Source of the DNA: Fictibacillus arsenicus
Lineage (GTDB): Bacteria; Bacillota; Bacilli; Bacillales; Fictibacillaceae
Length of the DNA: 64,000 nt
NCBI RefSeq assembly: GCF_001642935.1
Contig: NZ_CP016761.1
Span: 1,054,001 to 1,118,000, forward strand
Direction of reading: 5' to 3'
Each line of letters starts with the position of its first letter. The first letter of the stretch is position 1. A program made the translations under genes and the position numbers. Below the pieces are notes generated by a model. That model was not told where the DNA came from. It did no database searches and saw only the letters and a program-made list of their open reading frames with translations. This document shows, piece after piece, positions 16,070-25,193 of the stretch.

Positions 16070-16705
16070 ATGACAAAAGTCTTGTACATACCAGCACATC
16101 CGCATGATGATACAATGTCGTACAGCATGGCTGTAGGAAAAGCATTTATTGAAGAGTATAAATTAATTAATCCAGATCATGAAGTAGTGAATGTTGACCT
16201 ATATAAAGACGATGTTCCGCAAATTGATGTGGATGTCTTCAGTGGTTGGGGGAAACTTCAATCAGGTAAAGGGTTTGAAGAACTGTCTTCAGAAGAAAAG
16301 GCCAAAGTAGGAAGACTCACAGAGTTGTGTGATCAGTTCGTTTCAGCAGATAAATATGTATTTGTTACGCCAATGTGGAATTTTTCGTTTCCTCCAGTAA
16401 TGAAAGCATATATTGATTCAGTAGCTGTGGCCGGAAAAACATTCAAATACACAGAACAAGGGCCGGTTGGTCTTTTAACAGATAAGAAAGCCATGCACAT
16501 TCAAGCCCGTGGAGGCATTTATTCTGAAGGACCTGCAGCAGGAATGGAAATGGGACACCGTTATCTGAGTATCATCATGCAATTTTTCGGGGTTCCTTCC
16601 TTCGAGGGAATTTTTGTTGAAGGACATGCCGCAATGCCTGACAAAGCAAATGAAATAAAGGAAAATGCCATCGCAAGAGCTAAAGACGCGGCACATACGT
16701 TCTAA
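16070..16705 (+). CDS. azoR: FMN-dependent NADH-azoreductase
   Basis: 211 aa, normal length. Flavodoxin-like fold with N-terminal [19 protein letters not shown] (phosphate-binding loop), [19 protein letters not shown] (FMN-binding PMxNF motif) and [12 protein letters not shown]. These enzymes reduce azo dyes and quinones in two-electron steps and form homodimers in the cytosol. The weak AGAAAGGTCAGG precedes ATG 16070. Bacillus genomes usually carry more than one azoR; which paralogue this is cannot be decided. Confidence 0.92.
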   Translation: MTKVLYIPAHPHDDTMSYSMAVGKAFIEEYKLINPDHEVVNVDLYKDDVPQIDVDVFSGWGKLQSGKGFEELSSEEKAKVGRLTELCDQFVSADKYVFVTPMWNFSFPPVMKAYIDSVAVAGKTFKYTEQGPVGLLTDKKAMHIQARGGIYSEGPAAGMEMGHRYLSIIMQFFGVPSFEGIFVEGHAAMPDKANEIKENAIARAKDAAHTF

Positions 16706-16737
16706 AATAACTTCTAAAAACAGAATGACTAATAAAT

Positions 16738-16776
16738 CGAGCAGAAGATCTTTATATTTTCTGCTCGGTTTTTTAT
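16738..16776 (+). terminator. Intrinsic terminator after azoR
   Basis: 9-bp stem CGAGCAGAA/TTCTGCTCG followed by GTTTTTTATTTT. Confidence 0.85.
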
Positions 16777-16780
16777 TTTA

Positions 16781-16872
16781 CTCTTTTCTAAAAGATTATA
16801 ATTTATGAGCATTTTTTCTTTTAATTCTTAGACTAAATTGATAGGAGTGCAAGGCGCGAGACCCCTTGAAAG
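16781..16872 (+). repeat. Truncated copy (D) of the dispersed repeat
   Basis: Starts CTCTTTTCTAAAAGATT as in copies B and C and reaches GGAGTGCAAGGCGCGAGAC, then stops; the centre and right end are missing. It lies directly downstream of the azoR terminator. Confidence 0.7.
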
Positions 16873-16957
16873 TCACTAAAACAATCTTTATTTTTTAGGG
16901 TTTAGTAAAATTATGGTAAAATATTAGTGTGGTTATAAATTATTGGGGGATGGTAAA

Positions 16958-17356
16958 TTGATTGGGATGACTGTAGAAGAAACGCTTATTATAGTATGGT
17001 GTATCATACTGTTAATAAATAATATAGAGTTGCTTATTAGATATCGTTTTATAAAAGACAAATACATAGAACTTCAAGGATCGGATGAGTTTTTTCCAAT
17101 CAGCAAATTTAGATTAAATTTAGGGATACTTATAGGAACTTTTATCTTCAAAGGGCTGATCTATATCATTGCAGTGTTTGTACTGAATAATATGTATGCC
17201 AAAATAATAGGTTTTTTGCTTTTGGCTATAAGGATGATTGTTGGGACCCAGACTGAGGAAGAATTCCGTAAAACAAAATGGGACTTAATAACTTTAATAT
17301 TAGAAACGCTTTTTGTCATTTACTTCATACTAGCCTTCTTCTTTTTTAACTGGTAA
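16958..17356 (+). CDS. Small integral membrane protein of unknown function
   Basis: 132 aa from TTG 16958, with GGGGGATGG six bases upstream; an earlier in-frame TTG at 16943 overlaps that ribosome site. Four hydrophobic segments at about residues 8-25, 50-70, 74-92 and 108-130, separated by short charged loops. Aromatic-rich C terminus. Not recognised. No clear operon partner. Confidence 0.6.
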   Translation: MIGMTVEETLIIVWCIILLINNIELLIRYRFIKDKYIELQGSDEFFPISKFRLNLGILIGTFIFKGLIYIIAVFVLNNMYAKIIGFLLLAIRMIVGTQTEEEFRKTKWDLITLILETLFVIYFILAFFFFNW

Positions 17357-17412
17357 GAAAAGCTCAGAATTCTGGGCTTATTTATTTTTTGTATTAATTT
17401 TTAAACTTATAG

Positions 17413-17442
17413 TTGAGTAAATTTTCCGAACTATGTCATAAT
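17413..17442 (+). promoter_or_regulatory. Candidate sigmaA promoter of the Nramp-like gene
   Basis: -35 TTGAGT (17413-17418) and -10 TCATAA/CATAAT (17436-17442) with 17-18 bp spacing. Predicted start near 17449. Confidence 0.5.
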
Positions 17443-17456
17443 GAGTAAATACTATT

Positions 17457-17471
17457 TTGAAAACGTTTTCT
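17457..17471 (+). promoter_or_regulatory. cre site (CcpA operator)
   Basis: TTGAAAACGTTTTCT fits the cre consensus WTGNAANCGNWNNCW at all defined bases. It starts ~8 bp after the predicted transcription start and before the ribosome site, a position where CcpA acts as a roadblock. Confidence 0.75.
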
Positions 17472-17498
17472 AAAATCGGAGCAAAAGGAGGAGTAAAC

Positions 17499-18800
17499 AT
17501 GAAAAGTGAATCATCTTTGAATTATGATCTGCATCACGCAACAGCAAACACTGGTCCTTTGCCGCCACAGACAATAGGGCAAAAGCTGAAAATGATTGGC
17601 CCGGGATTTGTTGTTGCTGCCACTGGAGTCGGAACAGCGGATATGATTACTGCTATTGTCATCGGAACTTCTTTCGGTATGACCTTCGTATGGGCAATTA
17701 TTGTGGGAGCTATCTTAAAATACTACTTAAACGAAGGTGTGGGACGCTGGTATCTTGCAACAGGGCAAACGATTCTGCAAGGATGGCATTCCCTTGGCAA
17801 ATGGGCAACAACCTATTTTGGAGTGTACTCGGTTATCTGGGGTTATATTTACGGTGCAACAGCCGCGATGACTTGCGGGTTAGGCATGCACGCTATGCTG
17901 CCGATCATGCCGATCTGGGCATGGGCCATCGTACACTCACTGATTGGATTCGCTCTTGTGTGGACGGGCCGCTATTTATTGTTTGAACGAATCATGACTG
18001 TACTCATTGGCGTTATGTTTATCACGATTATCGGAACATCCCTGCTCTTTTTGCCATCATTCGGTGAGTTTGCAGGTGGTTTTGTACCTCGCATGCCTGA
18101 AGGGTCACTCATGCTCGCATTAGGTTTAATTGGTGGTGTAGGCGGGACGATCACGATGGCGTCCTACGGTTATTGGCTAAAGGAAAAGGACTGGAAAGGA
18201 AAAGCTTTTGTTCCCATTATGAGATTGGATACGAAAGCAGCTTATGTGATCACGGGAATTTTTACGATGGCAGCACTTGTGATCGGTGCTAAATTCTTAT
18301 TTGGGACAGATGTGAAACTTGAAGGTGACCAAGGCTTGCTGGATCTTGCCGGATTATTGGGGCAGGAATTCGGAACACCATTGCGGTGGCTTTTCCTGAT
18401 TGCTTTCTGGTCAGCAGCTTTCACTTCACTTCTCGGTGTATGGAACGGCGTGCCGTACTTGTTCGCTGACTTCTTAAGAACGATTCGAACCAAAAAGGAA
18501 GAGTTGCACAAAGTTAAGCCTGTTTCGGAAAAAGATAAGTCTTACCGTGCGTATCTTGCTTGGCTGACATTTCCGCCGATGCTCATTTTCTTTTTGGGGA
18601 AACCAGTGCAGCTCATTATTATTTATGGGGTTCTCGGAGCATTGTTCATGCCGTTTCTGGCCATCTCACTGATCATTTTATTGAACTCTAAAAAGGTGGA
18701 CGCAGAGTACCGCAACAAATGGGTGACGAACGCAGTCTTGATCGGATGCCTCCTTATGTTTGCTTACCTCGGAATAAACGAACTTCAAAAGCTGTTTTAA
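17499..18800 (+). CDS. Nramp-related transporter lacking the canonical metal motifs
   Basis: 433 aa from ATG 17499 (AAAGGAGGAG upstream); about 11-12 membrane helices. The overall pattern is Nramp: helix 1 IGPGFVVAATGVGTADMIT, later GGVGGTITMASYGYW at the helix-6 position. But helix 1 has GVGTAD where canonical metal transporters have DPGN, and helix 6 lacks the MPH motif. It therefore belongs to a divergent Nramp clade whose substrate is not Mn2+/Fe2+ by these residues. A cre site near the promoter suggests carbon-catabolite control, unusual for a metal importer and more like a nutrient carrier. Confidence 0.8.
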   Translation: MKSESSLNYDLHHATANTGPLPPQTIGQKLKMIGPGFVVAATGVGTADMITAIVIGTSFGMTFVWAIIVGAILKYYLNEGVGRWYLATGQTILQGWHSLGKWATTYFGVYSVIWGYIYGATAAMTCGLGMHAMLPIMPIWAWAIVHSLIGFALVWTGRYLLFERIMTVLIGVMFITIIGTSLLFLPSFGEFAGGFVPRMPEGSLMLALGLIGGVGGTITMASYGYWLKEKDWKGKAFVPIMRLDTKAAYVITGIFTMAALVIGAKFLFGTDVKLEGDQGLLDLAGLLGQEFGTPLRWLFLIAFWSAAFTSLLGVWNGVPYLFADFLRTIRTKKEELHKVKPVSEKDKSYRAYLAWLTFPPMLIFFLGKPVQLIIIYGVLGALFMPFLAISLIILLNSKKVDAEYRNKWVTNAVLIGCLLMFAYLGINELQKLF

Positions 18801-18806
18801 TAAAGG

Positions 18807-18839
18807 AAACGTCTCGTGAATAAATACGGGACGTTTTTT
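18807..18839 (+). terminator. Intrinsic terminator after the Nramp-like gene
   Basis: Stem AAACGTCTCG/CGGGACGTTT followed by TTT; the loop is 10 bases. Confidence 0.8.
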
Positions 18840-19034
18840 GTTGTGGTGATAAAATCAAGGTTTTTAATGGGCAACTAGAGGTTGCGGGGCATCGCAACCA
18901 CAGCTATCTTTACATTTATCAAATAAATTAACAATAATGGATTATAGATTATTGAAAGGTGACTAGTTTCACTGATATTAATGATCGTTTCTGGGATTGG
19001 TTCGGACATTTTGAAAAAAAGGTATAAAGAAGAT

Positions 19035-19069
19035 TAAAAAAGGCAAAAGGCTCGTCATTGACGGGCCTT
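19035..19069 (-). terminator. Intrinsic terminator of the 2-hydroxyacid dehydrogenase gene
   Basis: Stem AAGGCTCGTC/GACGGGCCTT; minus-strand T-rich tail. It overlaps the last codons of the gene. Confidence 0.65.
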
Positions 19070-20032
19070 CAATTGGATTTTTTCAAGATTCACGATTCGT
19101 TCTGGCTTACCTTGGATGAAATAAGAAAGGATGTTATCAATGCTTACAGATAAAAACTGGTGAAACATATTATCTGTTTTCCATCCGATATGAGGCGTTA
19201 AGATTACGTTATTCAGCTTTAAGAGCGGGTGATTCTGATCGATTGGCTCATGATTAAATACATCGAGGCCGGCTCCGCCGATCCAATTTTCTTCTAATGC
19301 TCTTACAAGTGAAGCTTCATCCACTACTTCTCCCCGTGAAGTGTTAATAAGGAAAGCATCTTTTCTCATAAGTTTATAATGTTTTTCTGAAAGTATGTGT
19401 TTCGTTTCTGGAACGAGCCTCACCGTAATCACTACAAAATGAGATCTCTGCAGCAGATCCTCCAGTTCACTGGATTCAACACTCTGAGCTCGTGCACGTT
19501 CTTCAGTTAATCGTGGTCCCCATGCAATGACATTCATATTGAAAGCTTTCGCGATTTTTGCGACACCTGAACCGATTTTACCAAGACCGATAATACCTAT
19601 CGTTTTGTTCTCAAGTCCTAAACCGACCGATTCCGCCCAAAGACCTTGTTTCATCTGCTTATGTAATAACAAAAGATTGCGGGAGTGGTTGATCATCATA
19701 CCGATGATTAACTCTACAACAGCTGCAGATCCTCCAGGAGTGGCAGCTACAGGTATGTTCAGACGGTTGGCCACATCCATGTCAATATGAGCAAGACCAG
19801 CACCTGTTTGTGCAATAAGCTTAATATTCTTCAGGTGCTGTAGCACATCTTTAGAAAACCTCGTACGTTCTCTAATCGGTAATATGACATCTGCCTGTTC
19901 GATACGGCTTAGAAGAACATCCTGAGAGGGTTTATCGTGATAGATCTCAACTTGAAAATGCTGCCGCAATCGCTCTATTTCTGGGTTTTCCGCAAAACTT
20001 TTTTCCCAATCATCTAATATAACTACTTTCAC
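19055..20032 (-). CDS. D-isomer-specific 2-hydroxyacid dehydrogenase
   Basis: 325 aa from GTG 20032, preceded by GGGGTGG; the frame extends to 20116 without a ribosome site. Rossmann NAD motif GLGKIGSGVAKIAKAF follows the conserved GLENKTIGIIG. The catalytic triad is visible: Arg in NTSRGEVVDE, Glu in FNHEPID and His in TPHIGWKT. Family members reduce 2-oxo acids to D-2-hydroxy acids or act in serine synthesis; the short form without an ACT domain is not SerA. Single gene with its own terminator. Confidence 0.85.
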   Translation of the reverse strand: MKVVILDDWEKSFAENPEIERLRQHFQVEIYHDKPSQDVLLSRIEQADVILPIRERTRFSKDVLQHLKNIKLIAQTGAGLAHIDMDVANRLNIPVAATPGGSAAVVELIIGMMINHSRNLLLLHKQMKQGLWAESVGLGLENKTIGIIGLGKIGSGVAKIAKAFNMNVIAWGPRLTEERARAQSVESSELEDLLQRSHFVVITVRLVPETKHILSEKHYKLMRKDAFLINTSRGEVVDEASLVRALEENWIGGAGLDVFNHEPIDQNHPLLKLNNVILTPHIGWKTDNMFHQFLSVSIDNILSYFIQGKPERIVNLEKIQLKARQ

Positions 20033-20342
20033 TATTGCCCACCCCATCCTCGTTACTCTCATTACCTTTTTATCATAACGAAAAAAGAAGAAATCATCTT
20101 CTTTTTTAATGCGCATTTAAGACTGGAAGGTTGGAGGTTTGCGGAATTTGTTGACAAATAACATCTTGTGGATAAATGAACAAAATTTTTGAATTCAAGC
20201 CACATGTTAGTTAAATATATCCCTGGGCGTACCTTTGAATGGCTAGTTTCGTGCACTTTATTAAGCCTATCTTCTAAAAGGAGAACGATTTTACGTGTAG
20301 AAGACTTATCATAGGTTAAAAAGACGGAAAAGGAGTGGAATT

Positions 20343-20765
20343 ATGTACGAACTGAAAACAAAAGTGAACGATAACAGTGTCATCGAGTTTATTGAAAACG
20401 TAGAGAATCCAAAAAAACGTGAGGATGCTTATAAACTTTTAGATCATTTCACCGAAACTACTGGTTTTGAAGCAAAGATGTGGGGGCCGAGCATTATCGG
20501 GTTTGGATCATATCACTATAAGTACAAAACTGGTCACGAAGGGGATGCACCACTAGTTGGTTTTTCGCCGCGTAAAGCGAAAATAAGCCTCTATTTTGCT
20601 CCAGGCGATCCCGAACGAGAAGAATTGTTGAACAAGTTCGGCGAGCATACGACCGGAGCAGCTTGTGTATACATAAATAAAGTAGCTGATATTGATGTAG
20701 ACGTACTAAAAGAATTGATTAAGCAGTCTGTGGCATTTTTGCAAAAGACGTATCCACAAGAATAG
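20343..20765 (+). CDS. DUF1801-domain protein
   Basis: 140 aa, no signal or membrane segment. The pattern KREDAYKLLDHFTETTG, MWGPSIIGFGSYHYKY, FSPRKAKISLYF is that of the DUF1801 (YdhG-like) family, small cytosolic proteins of unproven function with an iron-chaperone-like fold. GGAGTGG precedes ATG 20343. A small membrane peptide gene follows after 25 bp. Confidence 0.75.
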   Translation: MYELKTKVNDNSVIEFIENVENPKKREDAYKLLDHFTETTGFEAKMWGPSIIGFGSYHYKYKTGHEGDAPLVGFSPRKAKISLYFAPGDPEREELLNKFGEHTTGAACVYINKVADIDVDVLKELIKQSVAFLQKTYPQE

Positions 20766-20790
20766 AACGGTTTATAAAAAGGAGGTCAAC

Positions 20791-20949
20791 TTGAAAAAAA
20801 GAAAACATTTAATTTCGAATAGTGGATTAGCAATCGGTATCGCGATTGGAGTTGCGATCGGACTCGCACTTAATAACATTGCTATTGGCATCGGAATAGG
20901 AATTGCGTTAAGCCTTGCCATATCAAGCGGTCAGAATAAAAAGAAATAA
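20791..20949 (+). CDS. Small glycine-zipper membrane protein (52 aa)
   Basis: TTG 20791 with a perfect AAAAAGGAGGTCAAC opens 52 codons. After KKRKH, residues 9-45 are one long stretch of alternating Ile/Ala/Gly (AIGIAIGVAIGLAL, then AIGIGIGIALSLAI) with a central NN, and the end is NKKK. This is a helical hairpin or long helix with GxxxG-like packing. Function unknown; such peptides may oligomerise in membranes. Terminator directly after. Confidence 0.65.
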   Translation: MKKRKHLISNSGLAIGIAIGVAIGLALNNIAIGIGIGIALSLAISSGQNKKK

Positions 20950-20953
20950 CGAA

Positions 20954-20985
20954 AAAGGAGCCCAATTGGACTCCTTTTTTATGAT
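20954..20985 (+). terminator. Intrinsic terminator
   Basis: Stem AAAGGAGCCC/GGACTCCTTT with one mismatch, then T-run. Confidence 0.7.
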
Positions 20986-20991
20986 TTAAAA

Positions 20992-21102
20992 TCAGTCTTT
21001 TTCTTTGCAGTCGCACTTCTTTTTCTTTTTTCTGCATTTTTTGCATTTTAGATAGATGTAGCTAGAAGAAGAAGAAGACTCGCATTTATCCCAACAACCC
21101 AT
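20992..21102 (-). CDS. Cysteine-rich basic microprotein (36 aa)
   Basis: ATG 21102 follows GGGGGTGATTTTTC. The 36 residues start MGCWDKCE, then six Ser, YIYLKCKKC, a Lys/Arg run and CDCKEKD: six cysteines in 36 residues, in CxxxC, CxxC and CxC spacing. The arrangement could bind metal or cross-link, as in some spore-coat peptides. Not recognised. The poly-Ser and poly-Lys runs raise the chance of low-complexity sequence, but the start site is strong. Confidence 0.5.
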   Translation of the reverse strand: MGCWDKCESSSSSSYIYLKCKKCRKKKKKCDCKEKD

Positions 21103-21181
21103 GAAAAATCACCCCCGCTATTGTCACAGCACCTTAACTTTAGCGCTGGTACTATATCATATGCGGGAGGAGACAAGTTGT

Positions 21182-22165
21182 TTAGACGGATGAAGATTTT
21201 TTGTGAAATATACGATTGCCTCTATGGGTCATAGTTTTAATAAAATCCTGTACAAAAGCGTTATAGTCGAACCAATTGGCGATGTGATCAACGGCATCAG
21301 GAGGTCCTTCTTGAGGAGCTCTTGGTCTAAAGTCTGCTTGGCTGAGTCCTTTTGTATCGTCCATGTTGATAGAAACCGATGCTTTTCTGTCCACATAGCG
21401 TACTTTATCTGGATTGGTCAGCGCAAATAATGGCAATACATCATGTATTGGACTTCCTTCAATTCCGGGTACCAGCTTTTTATACGCTTCGTTATAGAAA
21501 TCAAAGATCGGTTTAATAAAAGGTGAGAAAGAATTATAGTTTGCAGAAGATATTTGACTGATTGTTTCAGGTTTTATGAGGGCATAGTTTGTCACGTTCA
21601 ATGGAAAGATATAGACGTTTCTCGCTTTATTGAGTACTAGATTTGATGCAATCGCATCACCATGAAAATTGGCTTCGGCAAGCGGGGTGACATTCCCAGG
21701 AACTAAGAACGCTCCTCCCATGATATAAAAAGCTGAAATCTTATGCATCTGTTCGTCGCCACCCAAAATAAAAGCGGTTGCTAAAGAAGTTGATCTGCCG
21801 ACATCCACCACTACAAGGTTGTTTTCATATTTATTTATGATTTTGAAAACCTCATCAAAATTAAGAATTTCTCGTGGAATCGTTTCCGGCGGCAGGATGG
21901 GTCCAAGACCTTCTTCCCCATGAATTTCAGGATAATAAACCGCTATCTCACCGCTAAAAGGACTTCTTGCGCCAGTAATGATGGGGATGTCAGGCCGGTT
22001 CGCAAGCTGCAAGAGATACGCGATATTCTGAGTAGCTTGCTGCTGAGGCACGTTTCCATAACTAGAGACAATCCCTACAACATTTATTTCTGGGTTAAGC
22101 AGTGCATACATGATCGCGAGTGAATCATCAATTCCAGGATCACAAAACAATAAAGTATTGTACAT
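21182..22165 (-). CDS. Inosine/uridine-preferring nucleoside hydrolase family protein
   Basis: 327 aa from ATG 22165 with AAGGGGGG upstream. The N-terminal FCDPGIDD is the calcium-binding DxDPGxDD motif, with the first, non-ligand Asp replaced by Phe while the ligand and catalytic aspartates are kept. MGGAFLVPGNVTPLAEANFHGD is the second family block. The enzyme hydrolyses the N-glycosidic bond of ribonucleosides to base plus ribose. The C-terminal Asp/His block is less typical, so substrate preference is uncertain. Single gene. Confidence 0.85.
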   Translation of the reverse strand: MYNTLLFCDPGIDDSLAIMYALLNPEINVVGIVSSYGNVPQQQATQNIAYLLQLANRPDIPIITGARSPFSGEIAVYYPEIHGEEGLGPILPPETIPREILNFDEVFKIINKYENNLVVVDVGRSTSLATAFILGGDEQMHKISAFYIMGGAFLVPGNVTPLAEANFHGDAIASNLVLNKARNVYIFPLNVTNYALIKPETISQISSANYNSFSPFIKPIFDFYNEAYKKLVPGIEGSPIHDVLPLFALTNPDKVRYVDRKASVSINMDDTKGLSQADFRPRAPQEGPPDAVDHIANWFDYNAFVQDFIKTMTHRGNRIFHKKSSSV

Positions 22166-22331
22166 TGGTGTGCCCCCCTTAACTATAAATATATGCATAC
22201 ATTTAATGAATTTAACTATTGAAATTTGAACATTATTTCAATGTGTTAAGTATCTGCTGGTGTTTTTCAAAATAGGTAACCATTAACAAAACATGCTATG
22301 ATAAAACAAAATAAGAGGAGTTGAGTGAAAA

Positions 22332-23564
22332 TTGAAACAAGAGATTATTGATAGATTTACTTCTTATGTAAAAGTCGACACACAATCAGACTATGGCAGC
22401 GAAACTACTCCATCAACACCGGGTCAGATGACATTGGCAAATATGCTCGTTGAAGAATTGAAGCAAATCGGAATGGAAGAAGTGGCGATTGACGATAACG
22501 GCTATGTGATGGCAACACTCCCCTCTAATACGGAAAAAGAAGTGCCAGTTATCGGTTTCTTGGCGCATGTTGATACGGCAACAGATTTTACAGGAACGAA
22601 CGTCAAGCCGCAGATCGTTGAAAACTATGACGGAGAAACAATCATACTAAACAAAGACTTACATATCGAACTATCACCAAAAGACTTTCCTAGTTTAAAA
22701 GATTACAAAGGTCATACCCTGATTACGACAGACGGAACAACACTGCTCGGTGCTGATAACAAAGCAGGTATCGCAGAGATCATGACAGCAATGAATTATT
22801 TGATCGATCACCCAGAAATCAAGCACGGCAAGATCAGAGTAGCATTCACACCGGATGAGGAGATTGGGCGCGGTCCGCATAAATTCGATGTTGCAGCATT
22901 CGGCGCTAAATTTGCCTATACGATGGACGGAGGACCTCTTGGCGAACTGGAATATGAAAGCTTTAATGCAGCAGATGCGAAGATTAAAATTCTAGGCAAG
23001 AACATTCACCCAGGTTCTGCAAAAGGAAAGATGATCAACTCTGCTAAAATCGCGATGGAGCTTCATAATAAACTTCCTGCAGAAGAGGCACCTGAACATA
23101 CGGAAGGATATGAAGGTTTTTACCATCTGCTTGGATTAAAAGGTGACGTCGAAATGACGGAGATGTCTTATATCATCCGGGATCATGATAAAGAGCTTTT
23201 TGCGAAAAGAAAATCAATGATTCAAGCGATCGTTGATGAACTTAGAGAAAAGTACGGCAAAGACAATATTCTGCTGAAGATGGAAGATACGTATTACAAC
23301 ATGAGAGAGAAGATCGAACCTGTTAAGGAAATTGTAGATCTCGCTTACAGAGCGATGAAAAACTTAGAGATCGAACCAATCGTTAAACCGATCCGCGGCG
23401 GCACTGACGGTTCTCAGCTATCCTATATGGGACTGCCGACACCAAATATCTTCACAGGCGGGGAAAATTATCACGGCAGACACGAATACATCTCAGTCGA
23501 CAACATGATTAAAGCGACTCAAGTCATCGTCGAACTCGTTCAGCTGTTCGAACAGGAAGCATAA
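22332..23564 (+). CDS. pepT: Peptidase T (tripeptide aminopeptidase)
   Basis: 410 aa, the usual length. Dinuclear zinc M20 peptidase: His79 and Asp81 in AHVDTATDF, Asp in [12 protein letters not shown], Glu in TPDEEIGRG, and His in YHGRHEYIS. The insertion carrying [11 protein letters not shown] is the lid/dimerisation domain. It removes N-terminal residues from tripeptides in the cytosol. TTG 22332 has GAGGAG upstream. Terminator after. Confidence 0.95.
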   Translation: MKQEIIDRFTSYVKVDTQSDYGSETTPSTPGQMTLANMLVEELKQIGMEEVAIDDNGYVMATLPSNTEKEVPVIGFLAHVDTATDFTGTNVKPQIVENYDGETIILNKDLHIELSPKDFPSLKDYKGHTLITTDGTTLLGADNKAGIAEIMTAMNYLIDHPEIKHGKIRVAFTPDEEIGRGPHKFDVAAFGAKFAYTMDGGPLGELEYESFNAADAKIKILGKNIHPGSAKGKMINSAKIAMELHNKLPAEEAPEHTEGYEGFYHLLGLKGDVEMTEMSYIIRDHDKELFAKRKSMIQAIVDELREKYGKDNILLKMEDTYYNMREKIEPVKEIVDLAYRAMKNLEIEPIVKPIRGGTDGSQLSYMGLPTPNIFTGGENYHGRHEYISVDNMIKATQVIVELVQLFEQEA

Positions 23565-23572
23565 ACAGACAG

Positions 23573-23607
23573 AAGCTAACCATTTTATGAGGTGGTTAGC
23601 TTTTTTA
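23573..23607 (+). terminator. Intrinsic terminator after pepT
   Basis: 9-bp stem AAGCTAACC/GGTTAGCTT followed by TTTT. Confidence 0.85.
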
Positions 23608-23654
23608 AGAGATACAGAGGATAAATGAAGCTGGCAAGAGTCTGGATAGCAATA

Positions 23655-23750
23655 ATCACATAAAAAAGTGTCATAATCACATAAATATAGAGGTTCATCA
23701 CATAAAAAATGTCACTCATCACATAAAAATCACTATTCATCACATAATTT
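23655..23750. repeat. Phased short-word array (word ATCACATAAA, exact 21-bp period)
   Basis: The word starts at 23655, 23676, 23697, 23718 and 23739, exactly 21 bp apart; the fifth is ATCACATAAT. The 11-base spacers differ in sequence. It lies between the pepT terminator and the M24 peptidase gene. Confidence 0.9.
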
Positions 23751-23885
23751 ACCTTTTATTGTTAATTTAGTATCAAAAAATTCAAAAAATATCTGTTATT
23801 AGTTTGCTAAACTATTTATAATATAATTACATAAATAAACTACTCAGTCGGTTTTAGCTTTTAACAATAAATAAGGAGGATCAAT

Positions 23886-25154
23886 ATGGAGTCCTATTTT
23901 TTTGAAAGAAATCGCAGCAGATTGAAGGAATTGCTTCCAGATGAATCACTCACAATTCTATTCGCTGGAAAAGCACCTCAAAAATCAGCGGATGAGCACT
24001 ATGCGTTCGTACCGAATCGAAGCTTTTATTACTTAACAGGTATCAACGAGCCAAATGTAATTCTTATGATGAAGAAGAACGGCCAAACGTTTGAAGAAAC
24101 TCTTTTTATTGAAAAAGCGGATCCGGTAATGGAGAAGTGGGTCGGTAAGACAGTTTCAAAAGAAGAAGCTGAAAACATCTCAGGAATCAAAGACATTAAG
24201 TACGCAGATAGCTTCGAATCCCTTGTAGCAGGCAACTTCTTTACGAATCAAGCGAAGCAAGTATGTTTAGATTTAGAACGCCGCGGCTGGTCAGGTGCAC
24301 CGACGAGTACCTCTCTATTTGCAAAACACATTCGTGAGCATTATCCGCACGTTGCGATCAGCAACATCTATCCCGAAATTTGTAAACTGCGAGTCTACAA
24401 GACAACAGAAGAGATTCAGAAGATTAAAGAAGCGATCGCAATCACAAAAGACGGAATCTACAATATCTTGAAGAACGCTAAACCGGGAATGATGGAATAC
24501 CAGCTCGAAGCCCATTTTGATTTCACATTAAAATCAAACGGTATCCGTGATTATGCGTTCAAAACAATTACGGCAAGCGGCAAAAATGCGACGGTGCTGC
24601 ACTATGAGCACAATAATGCGCAAACGAACGATGGTGATCTCGTTTTGCTCGATCTTGGCGCACAAAAGGACTATTACAATGCCGATATCAGCTACACTTT
24701 CCCGGTAAATGGAAAGTTTACAGACCGTCAGAAAGAGCTTTATAACATCGTGTTAAAAGCGCTAAAAGAAACGACAGCACTTATCAAACCGGGCCTTCCT
24801 TATGAGGAACTTGATAAGCATGCAAAGAAGGTTTTATCAGAAGAGTGCAGAAAGATCGGCTTGATTAAAGAGGACTCAGAAATTTCCAAGTACTATTATC
24901 ACAGTGTAGGACATTTCCTTGGATTGGATACACATGATGTTGGGTCGTACAAAGACCGCGTGCTGGAGCCAGGAATGGTCATCACGATCGAGCCAGGATT
25001 ATATATTGAGGAAGAGTCGATCGGAATCCGAATTGAGGATGACATTTTAGTAACGGAAGATGGATACGAAAATCTTTCTAAAGATATCATGCGTGAGACA
25101 GAAGAGATTGAAGAGTTTATGGCGACTCAAGGTGCTCAGGCTGTAAAAGCATAA
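23886..25154 (+). CDS. M24-family Xaa-Pro aminopeptidase
   Basis: 422 aa. The N-terminal aminopeptidase-P domain (to about residue 160) has FVPNRSFYYLTGINEPN. The C-terminal pita-bread domain provides the metal ligands: Asp in LLDLGAQKDYYNADISY (two), His in HSVGHFLGLDTHD, Glu in TIEPGLY and Glu in GIRIEDD. It cleaves N-terminal residues preceding proline, with Mn2+ in characterised members. ATG 23886 follows AAGGAGG. Single-gene unit. Confidence 0.9.
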   Translation: MESYFFERNRSRLKELLPDESLTILFAGKAPQKSADEHYAFVPNRSFYYLTGINEPNVILMMKKNGQTFEETLFIEKADPVMEKWVGKTVSKEEAENISGIKDIKYADSFESLVAGNFFTNQAKQVCLDLERRGWSGAPTSTSLFAKHIREHYPHVAISNIYPEICKLRVYKTTEEIQKIKEAIAITKDGIYNILKNAKPGMMEYQLEAHFDFTLKSNGIRDYAFKTITASGKNATVLHYEHNNAQTNDGDLVLLDLGAQKDYYNADISYTFPVNGKFTDRQKELYNIVLKALKETTALIKPGLPYEELDKHAKKVLSEECRKIGLIKEDSEISKYYYHSVGHFLGLDTHDVGSYKDRVLEPGMVITIEPGLYIEEESIGIRIEDDILVTEDGYENLSKDIMRETEEIEEFMATQGAQAVKA

Positions 25155-25160
25155 TGGTAA

Positions 25161-25189
25161 AGAAGGGGCACCCGCCTCTTCTTTTTTTG
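25161..25189. terminator. Terminator between convergent genes
   Basis: 9-bp stem AGAAGGGGC/GCCTCTTCT with one mismatch, followed by T-run on the plus strand. Confidence 0.75.
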
Positions 25190-25193
25190 TAAA

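Noticed and set aside
18883-18900. Hairpin GGTTGCG/TCGCAACC
   Set aside because: A real inverted repeat, but no T-run, gene or known riboswitch features; not enough to call a regulatory element.
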